NCBI GenBank assembly: GCA_934277645.1
Contig: CAKQUX010000006.1
Location: forward strand, 39,584 to 103,583
Origin: an uncultured Clostridia bacterium
Lineage (GTDB): Bacteria; Bacillota; Clostridia; Christensenellales; CAG-917
Direction: 5' to 3'
Length of the DNA: 64,000 nt
Shown here: piece by piece, positions 53,418 through 62,665 of the stretch
How the letters are laid out: each line of letters begins with the position of its first letter
Numbering within the stretch: the first letter of the stretch is position 1
Notes under the pieces: model-generated
Told to the model about the DNA's origin: nothing
Database searches by the model: none
Seen by the model: only the letters and a program-made list of their open reading frames with translations
Position numbers and translations under genes: made by a program

Positions 53418-54102
53418 AGAAATTAAAACCGAAGAAGAAATTTCTTTAATCGTTAAAAGCGCGGAAATTATCGACAACGTTTTTGACAGGGTTTTAAATA
53501 GTGTAAAAGTCGGACAAACCGAAATCGAAATCGCCGAATTCATTTATAAAAGCGTTATCGAACTTGGCGGTGAAGGACTTTCGTTTGACACTATCGTCGC
53601 TTTCGGCGAAAACGGAGCCGAACCGCATCACGTTCCGACCGACAGAGGGCTGAGAGCAAACGAATTTGTTACAATCGATATGGGCGCGAAATACGCTTCG
53701 TATTGCAGTGATTTTACAAGAACTTTCGTTTGCGGCAGTGCCGACGAAAAAATGAAAGAGATTTACGAAACCGTAAAGGACGCAATGCTTAAAGCAGTCG
53801 ACACATTGGACGTCGGCGTTAAGTGTTTCGACGTCGATAAAGCCGCAAGAGATTATATAACGGCGGCAGGATACGGCGATAAGTATATTCACGGCACGGG
53901 ACACGGCGTCGGACTTGAAATTCACGAAGCGCCGACTCTTAACACAAAAAGCCAAGAAGTTTTGGCTGCGAACATGGTCGTGACTGTCGAACCCGGTATT
54001 TATATCGACAAGTTCGGCGGCGTCCGAATCGAAAATATGTATATTGTAGGCAGTCATAAACCGATTAGCCGACACACAATAGAACTTATAGAAATCGCTT
54101 AG
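53407..54102 (+). CDS. M24 aminopeptidase (Xaa-Pro type, catalytic domain only)
   Basis: 231 residues, a pita-bread fold. Five metal ligands are visible: Asp in TIDMGA, Asp in YCSDFTRTF, His in GTGHGVGLEIHE, Glu in TVEPGIY and Glu in RIENMY; HHVPTDR favours the Xaa-Pro aminopeptidase side over methionine aminopeptidase. Full PepP has an N-terminal creatinase-like domain of about 120 residues, absent here. It lies directly before efp, a common pairing, and overlaps the rny stop by 11 nt. Confidence 0.87.
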   Translation: MQNREIKTEEEISLIVKSAEIIDNVFDRVLNSVKVGQTEIEIAEFIYKSVIELGGEGLSFDTIVAFGENGAEPHHVPTDRGLRANEFVTIDMGAKYASYCSDFTRTFVCGSADEKMKEIYETVKDAMLKAVDTLDVGVKCFDVDKAARDYITAAGYGDKYIHGTGHGVGLEIHEAPTLNTKSQEVLAANMVVTVEPGIYIDKFGGVRIENMYIVGSHKPISRHTIELIEIA

Positions 54103-54117
54103 GCGTAACAATTTTAC

Positions 54118-54148
54118 AGGAGGAGCTTGGTAAACAAGCAAAAGAACT
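54118..54148 (+). promoter_or_regulatory. Distant ribosome binding site with looping hairpin before efp
   Basis: AGGAGGAG (54118-54125) is 24 nt from the efp ATG, far too distant alone. Between them GCTTG-GTAAA-CAAGC (54125-54139) can fold, leaving the site about 9 nt from the ATG. A stop codon lies in frame upstream, so an earlier start is impossible. Confidence 0.5.
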
Positions 54149-54712
54149 ATGGGTCAAATTTTAGCAGGAGATTTCCGTAAAGGCGTAACTTTCCAAATGG
54201 ACAACAATATTATGGTTATCGTTGACTTCCAACACGTTAAACCGGGCAAAGGCGCCGCTTTCGTTCGTACGAAAATCAAAAACGTTGTAACGGGAAGCGT
54301 TTTGGAAAAAACGTTTAACCCAACCGAAAAGTTTGAACTTGCTCACATCGACAAGAGAACTATGGAATACCTTTACAACGACGGCGAACTTTACTACTTT
54401 ATGGATACCGAAACTTATGAACAAATTCCGCTTAACAAAGGTCAAGTCGAAGACGCTTTGAACTTTGTTAAAGAAAATATGCCTGTCGAAATGAAGTTCT
54501 TCAACGGCGCACCGTTCTCGGTTGAACCGCCAAACTTTGTAGAACTTTTAATCACGATTTGCGAACCTGCCGTTGCAGGAAATACGGCTACGAACGCAAC
54601 GAAGCCTGCAACCGTCGAAACGGGATACGAACTTCAAGTTCCTATGTTCGTCAACGAAGGTGACACCATTCGTATCGACACAAGAACGGGCGAATATATG
54701 TCAAGAGTATAA
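54149..54712 (+). CDS. efp: Elongation factor P
   Basis: 187 residues, three beta-barrel domains. KPGKGAAFVRTKIKN carries the conserved loop with Lys at about 33 that inserts near the ribosomal P-site; PFSVEPPNFVEL and IRIDTRTGEYMSRV are standard. It relieves stalling at polyproline. Start discussed under the preceding site. Terminator follows. Confidence 0.97.
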   Translation: MGQILAGDFRKGVTFQMDNNIMVIVDFQHVKPGKGAAFVRTKIKNVVTGSVLEKTFNPTEKFELAHIDKRTMEYLYNDGELYYFMDTETYEQIPLNKGQVEDALNFVKENMPVEMKFFNGAPFSVEPPNFVELLITICEPAVAGNTATNATKPATVETGYELQVPMFVNEGDTIRIDTRTGEYMSRV

Positions 54713-54740
54713 TCGCAGACAATTTAATTTATCGAAACAA

Positions 54741-54787
54741 AAACTGTCACGTTGTAAATATTATCGCAACGCGGCAGTTTTTTTATG
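54741..54787 (+). terminator. Terminator of efp
   Basis: ACTGTC-A-CGTTG pairs with CAACG-C-GGCAGT, then a run of seven T. Confidence 0.88.
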
Positions 54788-55025
54788 TTATTCTTTATGA
54801 TTTATATCTTTATGATTTATTACTTTATGATTCATATAAGGATTTATATTTGTTTTATATTTATTTTATTTAAAGTAATTTAAAAAAGTCGTTTTAGTTT
54901 AATGGTTTGACAGGTTTTGAATTTTAAGACGGGCGATTGAGCTTCGTTGAAAAACAAAAAATGCAATAATTTATCGTCTTTTGTCGCTTTTGAAATTCGT
55001 CGGTGAAAATTTCATATTTTTAGGT
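54788..55025. other. Region upstream of the spoIIIA operon
   Basis: Three copies of CTTTATGATTTAT-like sequence at about 54790-54830, then AT-rich DNA. A sporulation (sigma-E type) promoter is expected but was not identified with confidence. Confidence 0.4.
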
Positions 55026-55883
55026 ATGCTGGTTGATTTATTTTCGGGCGCATTGAAAAGAATGGTCGGAAGTTTTGACGAAAACGACGTTTATGAAATC
55101 AGACTAAGATTAAATCGACCTGTAAGCGTCGTAACGAAAAACGGACTTATCAAGCTCAAATCGGACAGCGGAAATTTTTATGCCGTCAAGAAATCCGATA
55201 TGGATAAATTGGTCGGCGTGGCAAGCGATTTTTCGGTTTATTCCGTGATGGATGAAATCGTAAGCGGATATTTGCGATATGACGGCGGAATAAGAATAGG
55301 CGCGACGGGCGAAGGTGTTTGCGACGGCGGAAAACTTATATCCGTCAAAAACTTTTCAAGCCTGATTGTAAGAGTTCCGCACGAAATAATCGGGTGCGGC
55401 GAAGAAATTGCAAGGAAAATCGAAAGTCAGGGCGTTAGGAATCTTCTTGTTTTGTCGCCGCCTAACTGCGGGAAAACTACGGTGCTCAGAGATTTGGCAA
55501 GAATATTTTCGACAAAATGTCAAACTCTCGTAATCGACGAAAGGGGCGAGCTTGCGTCTTTGCTTGACGGAGAACCGATGCTCGACGTGGGTGAGAGCGA
55601 CGTCATTGCATCGGTTCCTAAAACGGTCGCCTATGAAAACTGTATAAGAGCGGCGTCGCCCGAACTAATCGTAACAGACGAGGTGTTTAAACAAAGCGAA
55701 ATCGATAGCATTGTCGATATCGTTCGATGCGGAGTAAGAGTTTTTGCGTCCGTTCACGCCGACAGCAAGGAGAGCCTTGAAAAGAGTAAAGGTTTTTCGA
55801 CGCTTGTCGATTGTTTCGACGGCTTTGCAACTCTTACGAATAAACCGAAAATGGGAACGTTGAAGAGTTTTGAAAACCGATAA
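55026..55883 (+). CDS. spoIIIAA: Stage III sporulation protein AA (ATPase)
   Basis: 285-residue secretion-type ATPase of the SpoIIIA-SpoIIQ feeding-tube complex, mother-cell side. Walker A SPPNCGKTT, then VIDERGELA and a long hydrolysis segment VTDEVFKQSEIDSI. ATG at 55026 gives the usual N-terminus; in-frame TTG codons at 54981 and 54990 are alternatives. The ribosome binding site is poor. Confidence 0.94.
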   Translation: MLVDLFSGALKRMVGSFDENDVYEIRLRLNRPVSVVTKNGLIKLKSDSGNFYAVKKSDMDKLVGVASDFSVYSVMDEIVSGYLRYDGGIRIGATGEGVCDGGKLISVKNFSSLIVRVPHEIIGCGEEIARKIESQGVRNLLVLSPPNCGKTTVLRDLARIFSTKCQTLVIDERGELASLLDGEPMLDVGESDVIASVPKTVAYENCIRAASPELIVTDEVFKQSEIDSIVDIVRCGVRVFASVHADSKESLEKSKGFSTLVDCFDGFATLTNKPKMGTLKSFENR

Positions 55884-55908
55884 AGATTAAAGATGACTTA
55901 GGAGCGAA

Positions 55909-56397
55909 ATGATTAGACTTGTAGCAGGCGGACTTATTGCGATAGCGTGTGTTTTAATCGGAATGGCAATAAGGCGGCATTTCAATTTAAGACGTGACGC
56001 TTATGCGACAATATGCGACTTTGCCGCATTTTTGACGGGCGAAATTTCATATTTAAAAACCACAGTCCCCGTTGCCATAGGCGAGTTTGTTAAGGGCAGA
56101 AAAGGGAGCGTTGCCGTCGCGTTAAACCAATACGCCGAAGCGTTAAGGCTCGGCACGGCAGAAAATTTCGTTCCGGACGTTTCGGGCTTTAAAGACGGCG
56201 AAAAAAAGGAGTTCGCAAGATTTTTGAAATCGATAGGAACAAAACCGCTCGGCGAAACGCTTAGCGAAATAAAGCGTTATTCTTTGGCTTTTGAAGAACT
56301 GAAAGCAAAAAGCGATAACGATGCAAAAAAACTTGGCTCGATGTATTTCAAACTGCTTGTGCTTGTCGGGCTTGCCGTAATGTTAATTTTGGCTTAG
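55909..56397 (+). CDS. spoIIIAB: Stage III sporulation protein AB
   Basis: 162 residues; TM helix at each end (about 4-20 and 146-161) around a helical cytosolic region with FLTGEISYLKTTVPVA. Resembles type II secretion GspF-like component. AGGAG before ATG. Confidence 0.92.
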   Translation: MIRLVAGGLIAIACVLIGMAIRRHFNLRRDAYATICDFAAFLTGEISYLKTTVPVAIGEFVKGRKGSVAVALNQYAEALRLGTAENFVPDVSGFKDGEKKEFARFLKSIGTKPLGETLSEIKRYSLAFEELKAKSDNDAKKLGSMYFKLLVLVGLAVMLILA

Positions 56398-56406
56398 GGG
56401 GAGATT

Positions 56407-56601
56407 ATGGATATAGGAATATTGATAAAGATTGCCGGAATCGGCTTACTGACGGCAATCGTTTCGATAATTCTCAAAAAAAGCGACAAGGACGAAATTG
56501 CTACTTTCGCCACGCTTGCGGGCATAATTATCGTTGTAGTGCTTATTGTCGATATGCTCGGCGGTTTGTTCGATACCGTAAAATCGATATTTACGTTGTG
56601 A
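56407..56601 (+). CDS. spoIIIAC: Stage III sporulation protein AC
   Basis: 64-residue two-helix membrane protein (ILIKIAGIGLLTAIVSIIL and ATLAGIIIVVVLIVDML). Part of the export platform. GGGGGAG before ATG; GTGA overlap with spoIIIAD. Confidence 0.93.
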   Translation: MDIGILIKIAGIGLLTAIVSIILKKSDKDEIATFATLAGIIIVVVLIVDMLGGLFDTVKSIFTL

Positions 56602-56993
56602 CCATAATAAAAATTGTCGGAATCGCGCTTATCGGAATAATCATCGTAAGTCTACTCAGAGCGTCGAAGCCAGAGTTTGCCGTTCTTGCGACGATAGCGA
56701 CGGGAATAGTTCTCGTAATCGTGCTTGTAAACTCGCTTAGCGGAGTTATCGTTGCTTTTGAAAATTTAATAGACAAGAGCGGTTTGCCGTCGGGATTGTT
56801 TTCGCTCGTTCTGAAAATTATCGGAATCGGCTACCTGACCGAATACTCGGCGTCGATTTGCAACGACGCAGGCTGTAACAGTTTTGCGACAAAAGTACAA
56901 ATGGGTGGCAAACTTCTCATTTTCGGTTTGAGCATAGGAATAATCACAAGGCTTGTGGAAGTGATTTCAAACATTTCGATAGGTGGCGTATGA
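56598..56993 (+). CDS. spoIIIAD: Stage III sporulation protein AD
   Basis: 131-residue membrane protein, about four helices, starting VTIIKIVGIALIGIII and including FSLVLKIIGIGYLTEYSASI. Its first part resembles SpoIIIAC. GTG start overlapping the previous stop, and ATGA overlap with the next gene. Confidence 0.93.
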   Translation: MTIIKIVGIALIGIIIVSLLRASKPEFAVLATIATGIVLVIVLVNSLSGVIVAFENLIDKSGLPSGLFSLVLKIIGIGYLTEYSASICNDAGCNSFATKVQMGGKLLIFGLSIGIITRLVEVISNISIGGV

Positions 56994-58276
56994 AATTTTA
57001 TGAAAACGCAGTTGAAATTCGGATAGAATCACTTAGGCGGGCTCAAAGAAACGAAAGTACGACAAAATGTCGCAATCGCTTAAAAAATGCAAAAAGGAGA
57101 AGCGGCATAAACAGAAAAAAGACTTTGATATTAGCATTGTTTGTCTTGCTGTTGTTCTTCTCGCTTGCTCCTACGGTATGCTTAGCGGCAAGCGAAGTGG
57201 ATTTTTCAGACAGAGCGAACGACGTCGATTTTTCGGCATTCGACGAATATATATCGGCGCTTGACGAAAACCAAAAACGAGCCTTAAATTTTACGTCGGT
57301 CAAAGAACTTGTAGAAAAGTTGTTGTCGGGCAAGTCCGAAGATTTTTTCAAAAACTTTTTTTCTGTTTTCGGGACTGCGATAGGCGAATACTTTTTCGGA
57401 TTTTTGCCGTCGTTTCTCGCAATTTTGTTGATTGCGATTTTTACGTCCATATTATCGCAAGCGGTGTCGGGGTTCAAACAAAAATCGACAGAGGAAGTCG
57501 TTCGTTTCGTATCATTCGGCGCAATAGCTACAATTTTGCTTGTGGTAGTAGGCGCGGCGACGTCGGCTTGCGTAACTCTTTTGTCAAACTTGAAGAAAGT
57601 TTGTTCGTTTTTGTTTCCGCCGCTACTAACGGCTTTATCTGCGCTCGGCGGACATACGACCACGGCGACGCTGCAACCTTTTATGGCGATTCTGTCGGGC
57701 GGCATTATAACGCTTATAAATTCGCTTATAGTGCCGATATTTATGGCAACGACGGTGCTTGCAATCGTTGGCAATTTGTCAAAGGAGGTCAGGCTTGACA
57801 AACTTGCGAAATCGTTTAAAAGTTTCGGCATTTTCGTCCTTGGCGGTGTATTCAGTTTGTTCATAAGTTTCATAACCGCGCAAGGAATCGCAACTTCCGC
57901 TTTCGACGGCGTGACTTTTAACGCGTCGAAGTTTATGGTTTCGAGCTACGTGCCGATTTTGGGCGGATATTTGTCCGACGGCTATGACCTTGCGTTTGCA
58001 GGCATAGTTTTGCTTAAAAATTCTATCGGGCTTGTGGGAACGTTCATCCTGATTGCAACGGTTGCGTTTCCCGTTTGTAAAATGGCGGTTTTGTCGCTTG
58101 CAATGAAGTTTACGGCGGCGATAATCGAACCGCTCGGCGAAAAACGGATTTCTAATATGCTTATGATGACGTCGAAAAATTTGTCGCTTCTCATAGCGGC
58201 GGCAATGGGAGTGGCGTTTATGTTTTTGATTTTAATTATGCTTGCGATTTCGTCTTGCAATATGGGGGCTTTATGA
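56990..58276 (+). CDS. spoIIIAE: Stage III sporulation protein AE
   Basis: 428 residues: signal-like helix (about 44-66, ending in CLAASE), an extracytoplasmic segment, then multiple TM helices from about 130. The 43-residue basic N-terminus before the helix is longer than usual, so translation may start further inside, but the 4-nt overlap supports 56990. Core membrane channel candidate of the complex. Confidence 0.92.
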   Translation: MKFYENAVEIRIESLRRAQRNESTTKCRNRLKNAKRRSGINRKKTLILALFVLLLFFSLAPTVCLAASEVDFSDRANDVDFSAFDEYISALDENQKRALNFTSVKELVEKLLSGKSEDFFKNFFSVFGTAIGEYFFGFLPSFLAILLIAIFTSILSQAVSGFKQKSTEEVVRFVSFGAIATILLVVVGAATSACVTLLSNLKKVCSFLFPPLLTALSALGGHTTTATLQPFMAILSGGIITLINSLIVPIFMATTVLAIVGNLSKEVRLDKLAKSFKSFGIFVLGGVFSLFISFITAQGIATSAFDGVTFNASKFMVSSYVPILGGYLSDGYDLAFAGIVLLKNSIGLVGTFILIATVAFPVCKMAVLSLAMKFTAAIIEPLGEKRISNMLMMTSKNLSLLIAAAMGVAFMFLILIMLAISSCNMGAL

Positions 58277-58749
58277 GCGGCTGGATTTTGTCGGTTACCG
58301 CAGTTATATGCTTAACCGTGCTTATGGACATAGTTATGCCTGACGGGCAAATGAATAAATACGTAAAGGGCATAACGTCGCTTATTGTCGTGTTTGTAGT
58401 GGTAAGTCCGCTGACGGCGCTTGCGAAGGGAAAATTCGATTTTTCGCTTAGCGGAAACAACGTGGAAACGGACAGCTTGATGGCGGCTTGTTTAGACAAC
58501 GGCAGTATGAAATACGACGAACTGACTTTAAAAAGCGTTTTGGAGAATCTCGGCGTTGAGTGTAGCGTTGAAATTAAAAAGGTCGGCGGCGAAAAAAAAG
58601 CCGAAATTATTATTTCGAAAAAAGTTCTTGAAGAAAAAGATATGAATATACTTATAACGCAAGTGACAGATACGTCGTCAAAGGTCACGGGAATCGAAAA
58701 AGGCAATATCGTCGTAAAGTTCGACGAACGGGAGGGCGAATGGAAGTAG
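58273..58749 (+). CDS. spoIIIAF: Stage III sporulation protein AF
   Basis: 158 residues: two TM helices (about 4-20 and 31-52) and a soluble ring-forming-type domain with LENLGVECSVEIKKV. ATG at 58273 overlaps the spoIIIAE stop (ATGA); an upstream in-frame codon at 58255 is less likely. Confidence 0.92.
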   Translation: MSGWILSVTAVICLTVLMDIVMPDGQMNKYVKGITSLIVVFVVVSPLTALAKGKFDFSLSGNNVETDSLMAACLDNGSMKYDELTLKSVLENLGVECSVEIKKVGGEKKAEIIISKKVLEEKDMNILITQVTDTSSKVTGIEKGNIVVKFDEREGEWK

Positions 58750-59168
58750 AAATCGTAGAAAAGAAAAAAACGAGTTTTATCGATAAAATCAGAAAATCGC
58801 CGTTCGTAGTCAAACTGAAAAAGATCAAAAATATCGAATTTATTCTTTGCCTTTTTATCATTGCTATCGCATTGTTGCTTTACAGCGGACTTACCAAGCA
58901 ATCGAAAACCGATACCCCCGTAAGCTCGACGACTTCGGCATCGCAAAGCTCGGACGAGGTGAGACTTGCGGAAATACTTTCTGCGATAGACGGCGCAGGC
59001 GAAGTAAACGTAATGATTACGCATACGGACGGCAAAATCAGCGGCGTTCTCGTGGTTGCGAGCGGTGCAAAAGATTTAAGCATAAGGCTTAAACTTCTTG
59101 AAGCGACAAAGGTGGCGTTAAACGTAAATGCGGACATAGTTTCGGTTTATGCAAGCAATAAAGTTTAA
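58740..59168 (+). CDS. spoIIIAG: Stage III sporulation protein AG
   Basis: 142 residues, one TM helix (about 33-50), then a ring-building motif domain (about 75-142, LAEILSAIDGAGEVNVMITH). Forms the large intermembrane ring. Shorter than the Bacillus protein of about 230 residues. Overlaps spoIIIAF by 10 nt. Confidence 0.9.
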   Translation: MEVEIVEKKKTSFIDKIRKSPFVVKLKKIKNIEFILCLFIIAIALLLYSGLTKQSKTDTPVSSTTSASQSSDEVRLAEILSAIDGAGEVNVMITHTDGKISGVLVVASGAKDLSIRLKLLEATKVALNVNADIVSVYASNKV

Positions 59169-59184
59169 TGAAAGGGAGGTTTTT

Positions 59185-59676
59185 ATGGAGTTTTGGAAGA
59201 AAAACAAAAAGAAAATTTTAGTGCTCAGCCTTATGGTTGTGTTGCTCGTAGCGACGGGCGTGTTAAACTGGGCATTAAACCGCGACGTGCTTGGCGGCAC
59301 TGACGATACTACGGCAGGAGCTGCTACGCAAACGTTTTTCAACGCATATCGCAGTGACAGAACGGCTTTGCGCTCTGAGGAATTGGCGGAACTCGACGCA
59401 ATAATTAAGTCGGCAGATACGTCGGAAGCGGCTAAAAAAGCTGCTGAAGATATGAAACTCGAAATCGTCAGCCGCATGGACAAAGAGCTTTACATCGAAG
59501 GGCTTATCAAAGGTCAGGGCTTTGAAGACGCAATCGTTACGCTTGGCGATACCAGCGCGAACGTAGTGGTAGTGTCAAACGAACTTAAACTCAACGAAGC
59601 GGCAAAAATTATCGAACTTGTCGTCGGCGAAACCGATTACAACGCTAAATCGGTCAACGTTATTCCGTATTCTTAA
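59185..59676 (+). CDS. spoIIIAH: Stage III sporulation protein AH
   Basis: 163 residues; TM helix (about 10-29) and a YscJ/FliF-like domain with GFEDAIVTLGDTSANVVV. Its partner SpoIIQ sits on the forespore side. GGGAGG precedes the ATG at 59185. Confidence 0.92.
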   Translation: MEFWKKNKKKILVLSLMVVLLVATGVLNWALNRDVLGGTDDTTAGAATQTFFNAYRSDRTALRSEELAELDAIIKSADTSEAAKKAAEDMKLEIVSRMDKELYIEGLIKGQGFEDAIVTLGDTSANVVVVSNELKLNEAAKIIELVVGETDYNAKSVNVIPYS

Positions 59677-59801
59677 AACTTTGACGATAACGAATATCAG
59701 TTCGATTTGACTTAAGCGCGCTAAAAACTTGACGCGGCTCATTTCCAAAAAACGATTGATTTTTGCCATATCGCTATGCTATAATATCGGCGGAGGGCGA
59801 T

Positions 59802-60143
59802 ATGGCAAGAAATCAAGTAGACAACATTGAAGTTTACAGCGACGTTATCAAGGCTTTGGTTACGGAGGCCGCAAACAAAGTTGAAGGTATCGAAGTTATC
59901 GACGAAAAAGCAGGCGCGAAAAACAGACGTTTCCGCGGTGAGGGCGTAAGCGTTTACATTATGCCTAACGATAAAGTTACAATAGATATATTTGCCAATA
60001 TTTTTCACGGTTACAGCGTACCCGACGTGGTTGCGCAAGTGCAAGAGGTTGCGCTTAAAACCGTTGAAGCCTCGACGAGATATACGGTCACGTCGATTAA
60101 CGTAACAGTAGTAAGCGTAATATTTCCGCCTAACGAACAATAG
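59802..60143 (+). CDS. Asp23/Gls24-family envelope stress protein
   Basis: 113 residues of the Asp23 (DUF322) fold: VYSDVIKALVTEAANKVEGI, then GVSVYIMPNDKVTIDIF and VPDVVAQVQEVALKTVEASTRYTVTSINVTV in three parts VPDVVAQVQEV, ALKTVEAS and YTVTSINVTV. GGAGGG lies 5 nt before ATG and TATAAT (59781-59786) is close upstream. Located before nusB as in many Clostridia. Confidence 0.9.
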   Translation: MARNQVDNIEVYSDVIKALVTEAANKVEGIEVIDEKAGAKNRRFRGEGVSVYIMPNDKVTIDIFANIFHGYSVPDVVAQVQEVALKTVEASTRYTVTSINVTVVSVIFPPNEQ

Positions 60144-60161
60144 ACGGAAATATTCTTTTTT
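60119..60161 (+). terminator. Terminator overlapping the asp23-like gene end
   Basis: AATATTTCCG (60119-60128) and its exact complement (60145-60154), followed by six T. The first arm lies inside the coding region, so the last ribosome would interfere with folding. Confidence 0.78.
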
Positions 60162-60172
60162 AAAGGTACATT

Positions 60173-60568
60173 ATGAGTAGAAGAGTTGCAAGAGAAACAG
60201 TTTTTAAGATAGTATTCGAATATACTTATTATTTAACTAAAAATGACGGAACGCTCGAATTGATGCTTATGGACAGCTCGCTTGACGATGACGATAAGCA
60301 ATTTATCGATTCGGTTTATACTGGCATAATAAATCATTATGACGAAATTAAGAGCATTATAGAAGCAAACGCAAACGGCTTTACGGTTGACAGAATTTAT
60401 CGTCCCGACTTTGCCGTTCTGGCAGTTGCGGTGTATGAATTGAAATTTACCGATACGCCAACGGCTGTCGTCATAAACGAAGCGGTTGAACTAGCGAAAC
60501 GCTATGGCGAAGAAAAATCGGGCAAATTTGTCAACGGCGTACTTAAAGGTGTGGTTACAAAGGAGTAA
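60173..60568 (+). CDS. nusB: Transcription antitermination protein NusB
   Basis: 131-residue all-helical RNA-binding factor for rRNA antitermination. SRRVARETVFKIVFE (N-terminal), DRIYRPDFAVLAVAVYEL and VVINEAVELAKRYGEEKSGK then FVNGVLKGV are the family core. First gene of the nusB-folD-xseA-xseB-ispA operon. Confidence 0.95.
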   Translation: MSRRVARETVFKIVFEYTYYLTKNDGTLELMLMDSSLDDDDKQFIDSVYTGIINHYDEIKSIIEANANGFTVDRIYRPDFAVLAVAVYELKFTDTPTAVVINEAVELAKRYGEEKSGKFVNGVLKGVVTKE

Positions 60569-60570
60569 TT

Positions 60571-61413
60571 ATGGCTACAATTATTGACGGTAAAAAGATT
60601 TCTCAGGAAGTCAAGCAAGAACTTAAAATTAAGGTTGACGAGCTTAAAGCTAAGGGAGTTATGCCTTGTCTTGCCGTCATATTGGCAGGTAGCAATCCTG
60701 CAAGTCAAATTTATGTCCGCAACAAAATAAAATCATGTGAAGAGGTCGGCATTAAATCGTTGTCATTCACTTTCGGCGACGACGTAAGCGAAAAAGAACT
60801 TGTCGAACTTATCGAAACGTTGAATGGCGATAAAACGGTTGACGGAATCCTTGTTCAACTGCCGCTTCCTAAGGGGCTTGACGAAGAAAAAGTATGTTCG
60901 GCAATTTCCGATTTGAAAGACGTCGACGGCTTTTCTTCAAACAGCGTGGGAAACCTTGTTTTAGGCAAAGACGGATTTGAAAGTTGTACTCCAAAAGGTT
61001 GTATGCGACTTATAAAATCTACGGGCGTCGAAATTGCAGGTAAAAACGCGGTTGTCGTCGGCAGAAGCAATATCGTCGGAAAGCCGATGGCTATGATGCT
61101 TTTGAAAGAAAACGCCACCGTGACGATATGTCATTCAAAAACCGAAAATCTGAAAGACTTTACGTCTAAGGCGGATATATTGGTTGCGGCGGTCGGAAAA
61201 GCAAAACTCATAAAAGCCGATATGGTAAAAAACGGCGCGATTGTTATTGACGTCGGAATGAACAGAACAGACGAAGGATTATGCGGCGACGTAGATTTTG
61301 ATAGCGTCGAAAAGGTAGCGTCTTTTATAACTCCCGTGCCGGGCGGCGTTGGCCCTATGACCATTGCAATGCTAATGAGCAATACGGTAAAGTCGGCAGA
61401 TAAAAGGAAATAA
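60571..61413 (+). CDS. folD: Methylenetetrahydrofolate dehydrogenase/cyclohydrolase
   Basis: 280 residues. Catalytic YVRNKIKSCEEVGI (Lys), VDGILVQLPLP, and the NADP Rossmann segment with VVVGRSNIVGKPM; PVPGGVGPMTIAML closes the family signature. It links methylene-THF to formyl-THF, the product of fhs at 34569. Confidence 0.97.
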   Translation: MATIIDGKKISQEVKQELKIKVDELKAKGVMPCLAVILAGSNPASQIYVRNKIKSCEEVGIKSLSFTFGDDVSEKELVELIETLNGDKTVDGILVQLPLPKGLDEEKVCSAISDLKDVDGFSSNSVGNLVLGKDGFESCTPKGCMRLIKSTGVEIAGKNAVVVGRSNIVGKPMAMMLLKENATVTICHSKTENLKDFTSKADILVAAVGKAKLIKADMVKNGAIVIDVGMNRTDEGLCGDVDFDSVEKVASFITPVPGGVGPMTIAMLMSNTVKSADKRK

Positions 61414-62664
61414 ATGGCAGTAATTTCAGTTACGGAAATAAGTTTATCGGTTAAAGCGTGCTTTGATTCGGGATTGTTTAAAAACGTCGAAGTTTTAGGT
61501 GAAATTTCGGGTTTTAAAACGTCCGGTCCGCACGCTTATTTTGCGTTAAAAGACGAAAATGCCGCTATACAATGTTCGTGTTTTCAATTTCGGAAAACGT
61601 ACGTTCCGAAAGACGGCGAACAAGTTATCGTTCGAGGCGACCTTGACTATTACGTCAAAGGCGGCAGGCTCAGTATTATCGTCAGAGAAATTAAGCCGTA
61701 CGGCGACGGCTTGCTCGCTTTAAAATTCGAACAGCTCAAAAAGCAGTTGCAATCGGAAGGCTTGTTTGATGAAAGTCACAAAAAACCTATTCCCAAATAT
61801 AACAAAAACGTACTCGTTTTGACAAGCAAGACGGGCGCGGTTATACGAGATATTGTGACGACCGTGCGAAACAAAAACCCGTATACGAACATTGTCGTTC
61901 GCGACGTTCGGGTGCAAGGCGAGGGCGCAGGGGCGCAAATTGCCGCGGCGCTTAAAAACGTAGACAATTCAGGCTATGACGTAATCGTAATTGCTCGCGG
62001 CGGAGGCTCTCTTGAGGACTTAGCGCCGTTTTACGACGAAACGCTTGCAAGAGCCGTATATGCCGCAAAAACGCCGATTGTGTCCGCCGTAGGGCATGAA
62101 ACGGATTTCTCGCTATGTGATTTCGTTGCGGATAAAAGAGCGGCAACGCCTACCGCGGCGGCAGAACTTGTAGCATTCGATTTTTACAAAACGTTAGAGT
62201 ATATCGAAGGGTTGGACTTAGAAGCTATAAGCTGTCTTGACAGACTTTTCAAAACAAAAAGCCATAAGCTCGAAGTATTAAACGCAAAGTTCTCTAAGGC
62301 AGGAAGCGAATTTTACGGCGGCAAAGAAAAAAAGATTTTGTCGCTTTCAAACGCCTTAGTGGCAGGCGCAAAGAAAACATTGAACAAATGCGTCGTTCGT
62401 CTTAAAGACCTTGACGTGTCCGCTTGCAATTTGATAAAGAAAAAAGAAACGGAAGCGGAGCAGAAGGCAAAAGCGGCTTTTGCGTCGCTTGACAATTTAA
62501 GTCCGCTAAAAACTTTAAAACGCGGTTATTTTAAAATCAGCAAAGGCGATACGCAAATAAACGGCGTCAAATCGCTTGCCGTCGGCGACGTTGTGAAGGC
62601 TCGCGGATATGACGGAAGCGTCGAAACCAAAATCGAAAAGATTTCACTTAACGAAGGAGACTAA
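61414..62664 (+). CDS. xseA: Exodeoxyribonuclease VII large subunit
   Basis: 416 residues: OB-fold (about 1-95, FKTSGPHAYFALKDENAAI), catalytic domain with VIARGGGSLEDL and SAVGHETDFSLCDFVADKRAATPTAAAE in parts SAVGHETDF and ATPTAAAE, then a coiled coil and a short C-terminal tail. Starts immediately after folD. Confidence 0.96.
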   Translation: MAVISVTEISLSVKACFDSGLFKNVEVLGEISGFKTSGPHAYFALKDENAAIQCSCFQFRKTYVPKDGEQVIVRGDLDYYVKGGRLSIIVREIKPYGDGLLALKFEQLKKQLQSEGLFDESHKKPIPKYNKNVLVLTSKTGAVIRDIVTTVRNKNPYTNIVVRDVRVQGEGAGAQIAAALKNVDNSGYDVIVIARGGGSLEDLAPFYDETLARAVYAAKTPIVSAVGHETDFSLCDFVADKRAATPTAAAELVAFDFYKTLEYIEGLDLEAISCLDRLFKTKSHKLEVLNAKFSKAGSEFYGGKEKKILSLSNALVAGAKKTLNKCVVRLKDLDVSACNLIKKKETEAEQKAKAAFASLDNLSPLKTLKRGYFKISKGDTQINGVKSLAVGDVVKARGYDGSVETKIEKISLNEGD

Positions 62665-62665
62665 A

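Noticed and set aside
52167..53543. 458-residue minus-strand open frame
   Set aside because: It is the shadow of rny on the other strand; the product has no recognisable domain and is rich in Phe, Cys and Arg, as expected of antisense frames here.
53407..54102. Methionine aminopeptidase assignment
   Set aside because: HHVPTDR and the efp neighbour fit the Xaa-Pro aminopeptidase branch better, though the short length resembles Map.
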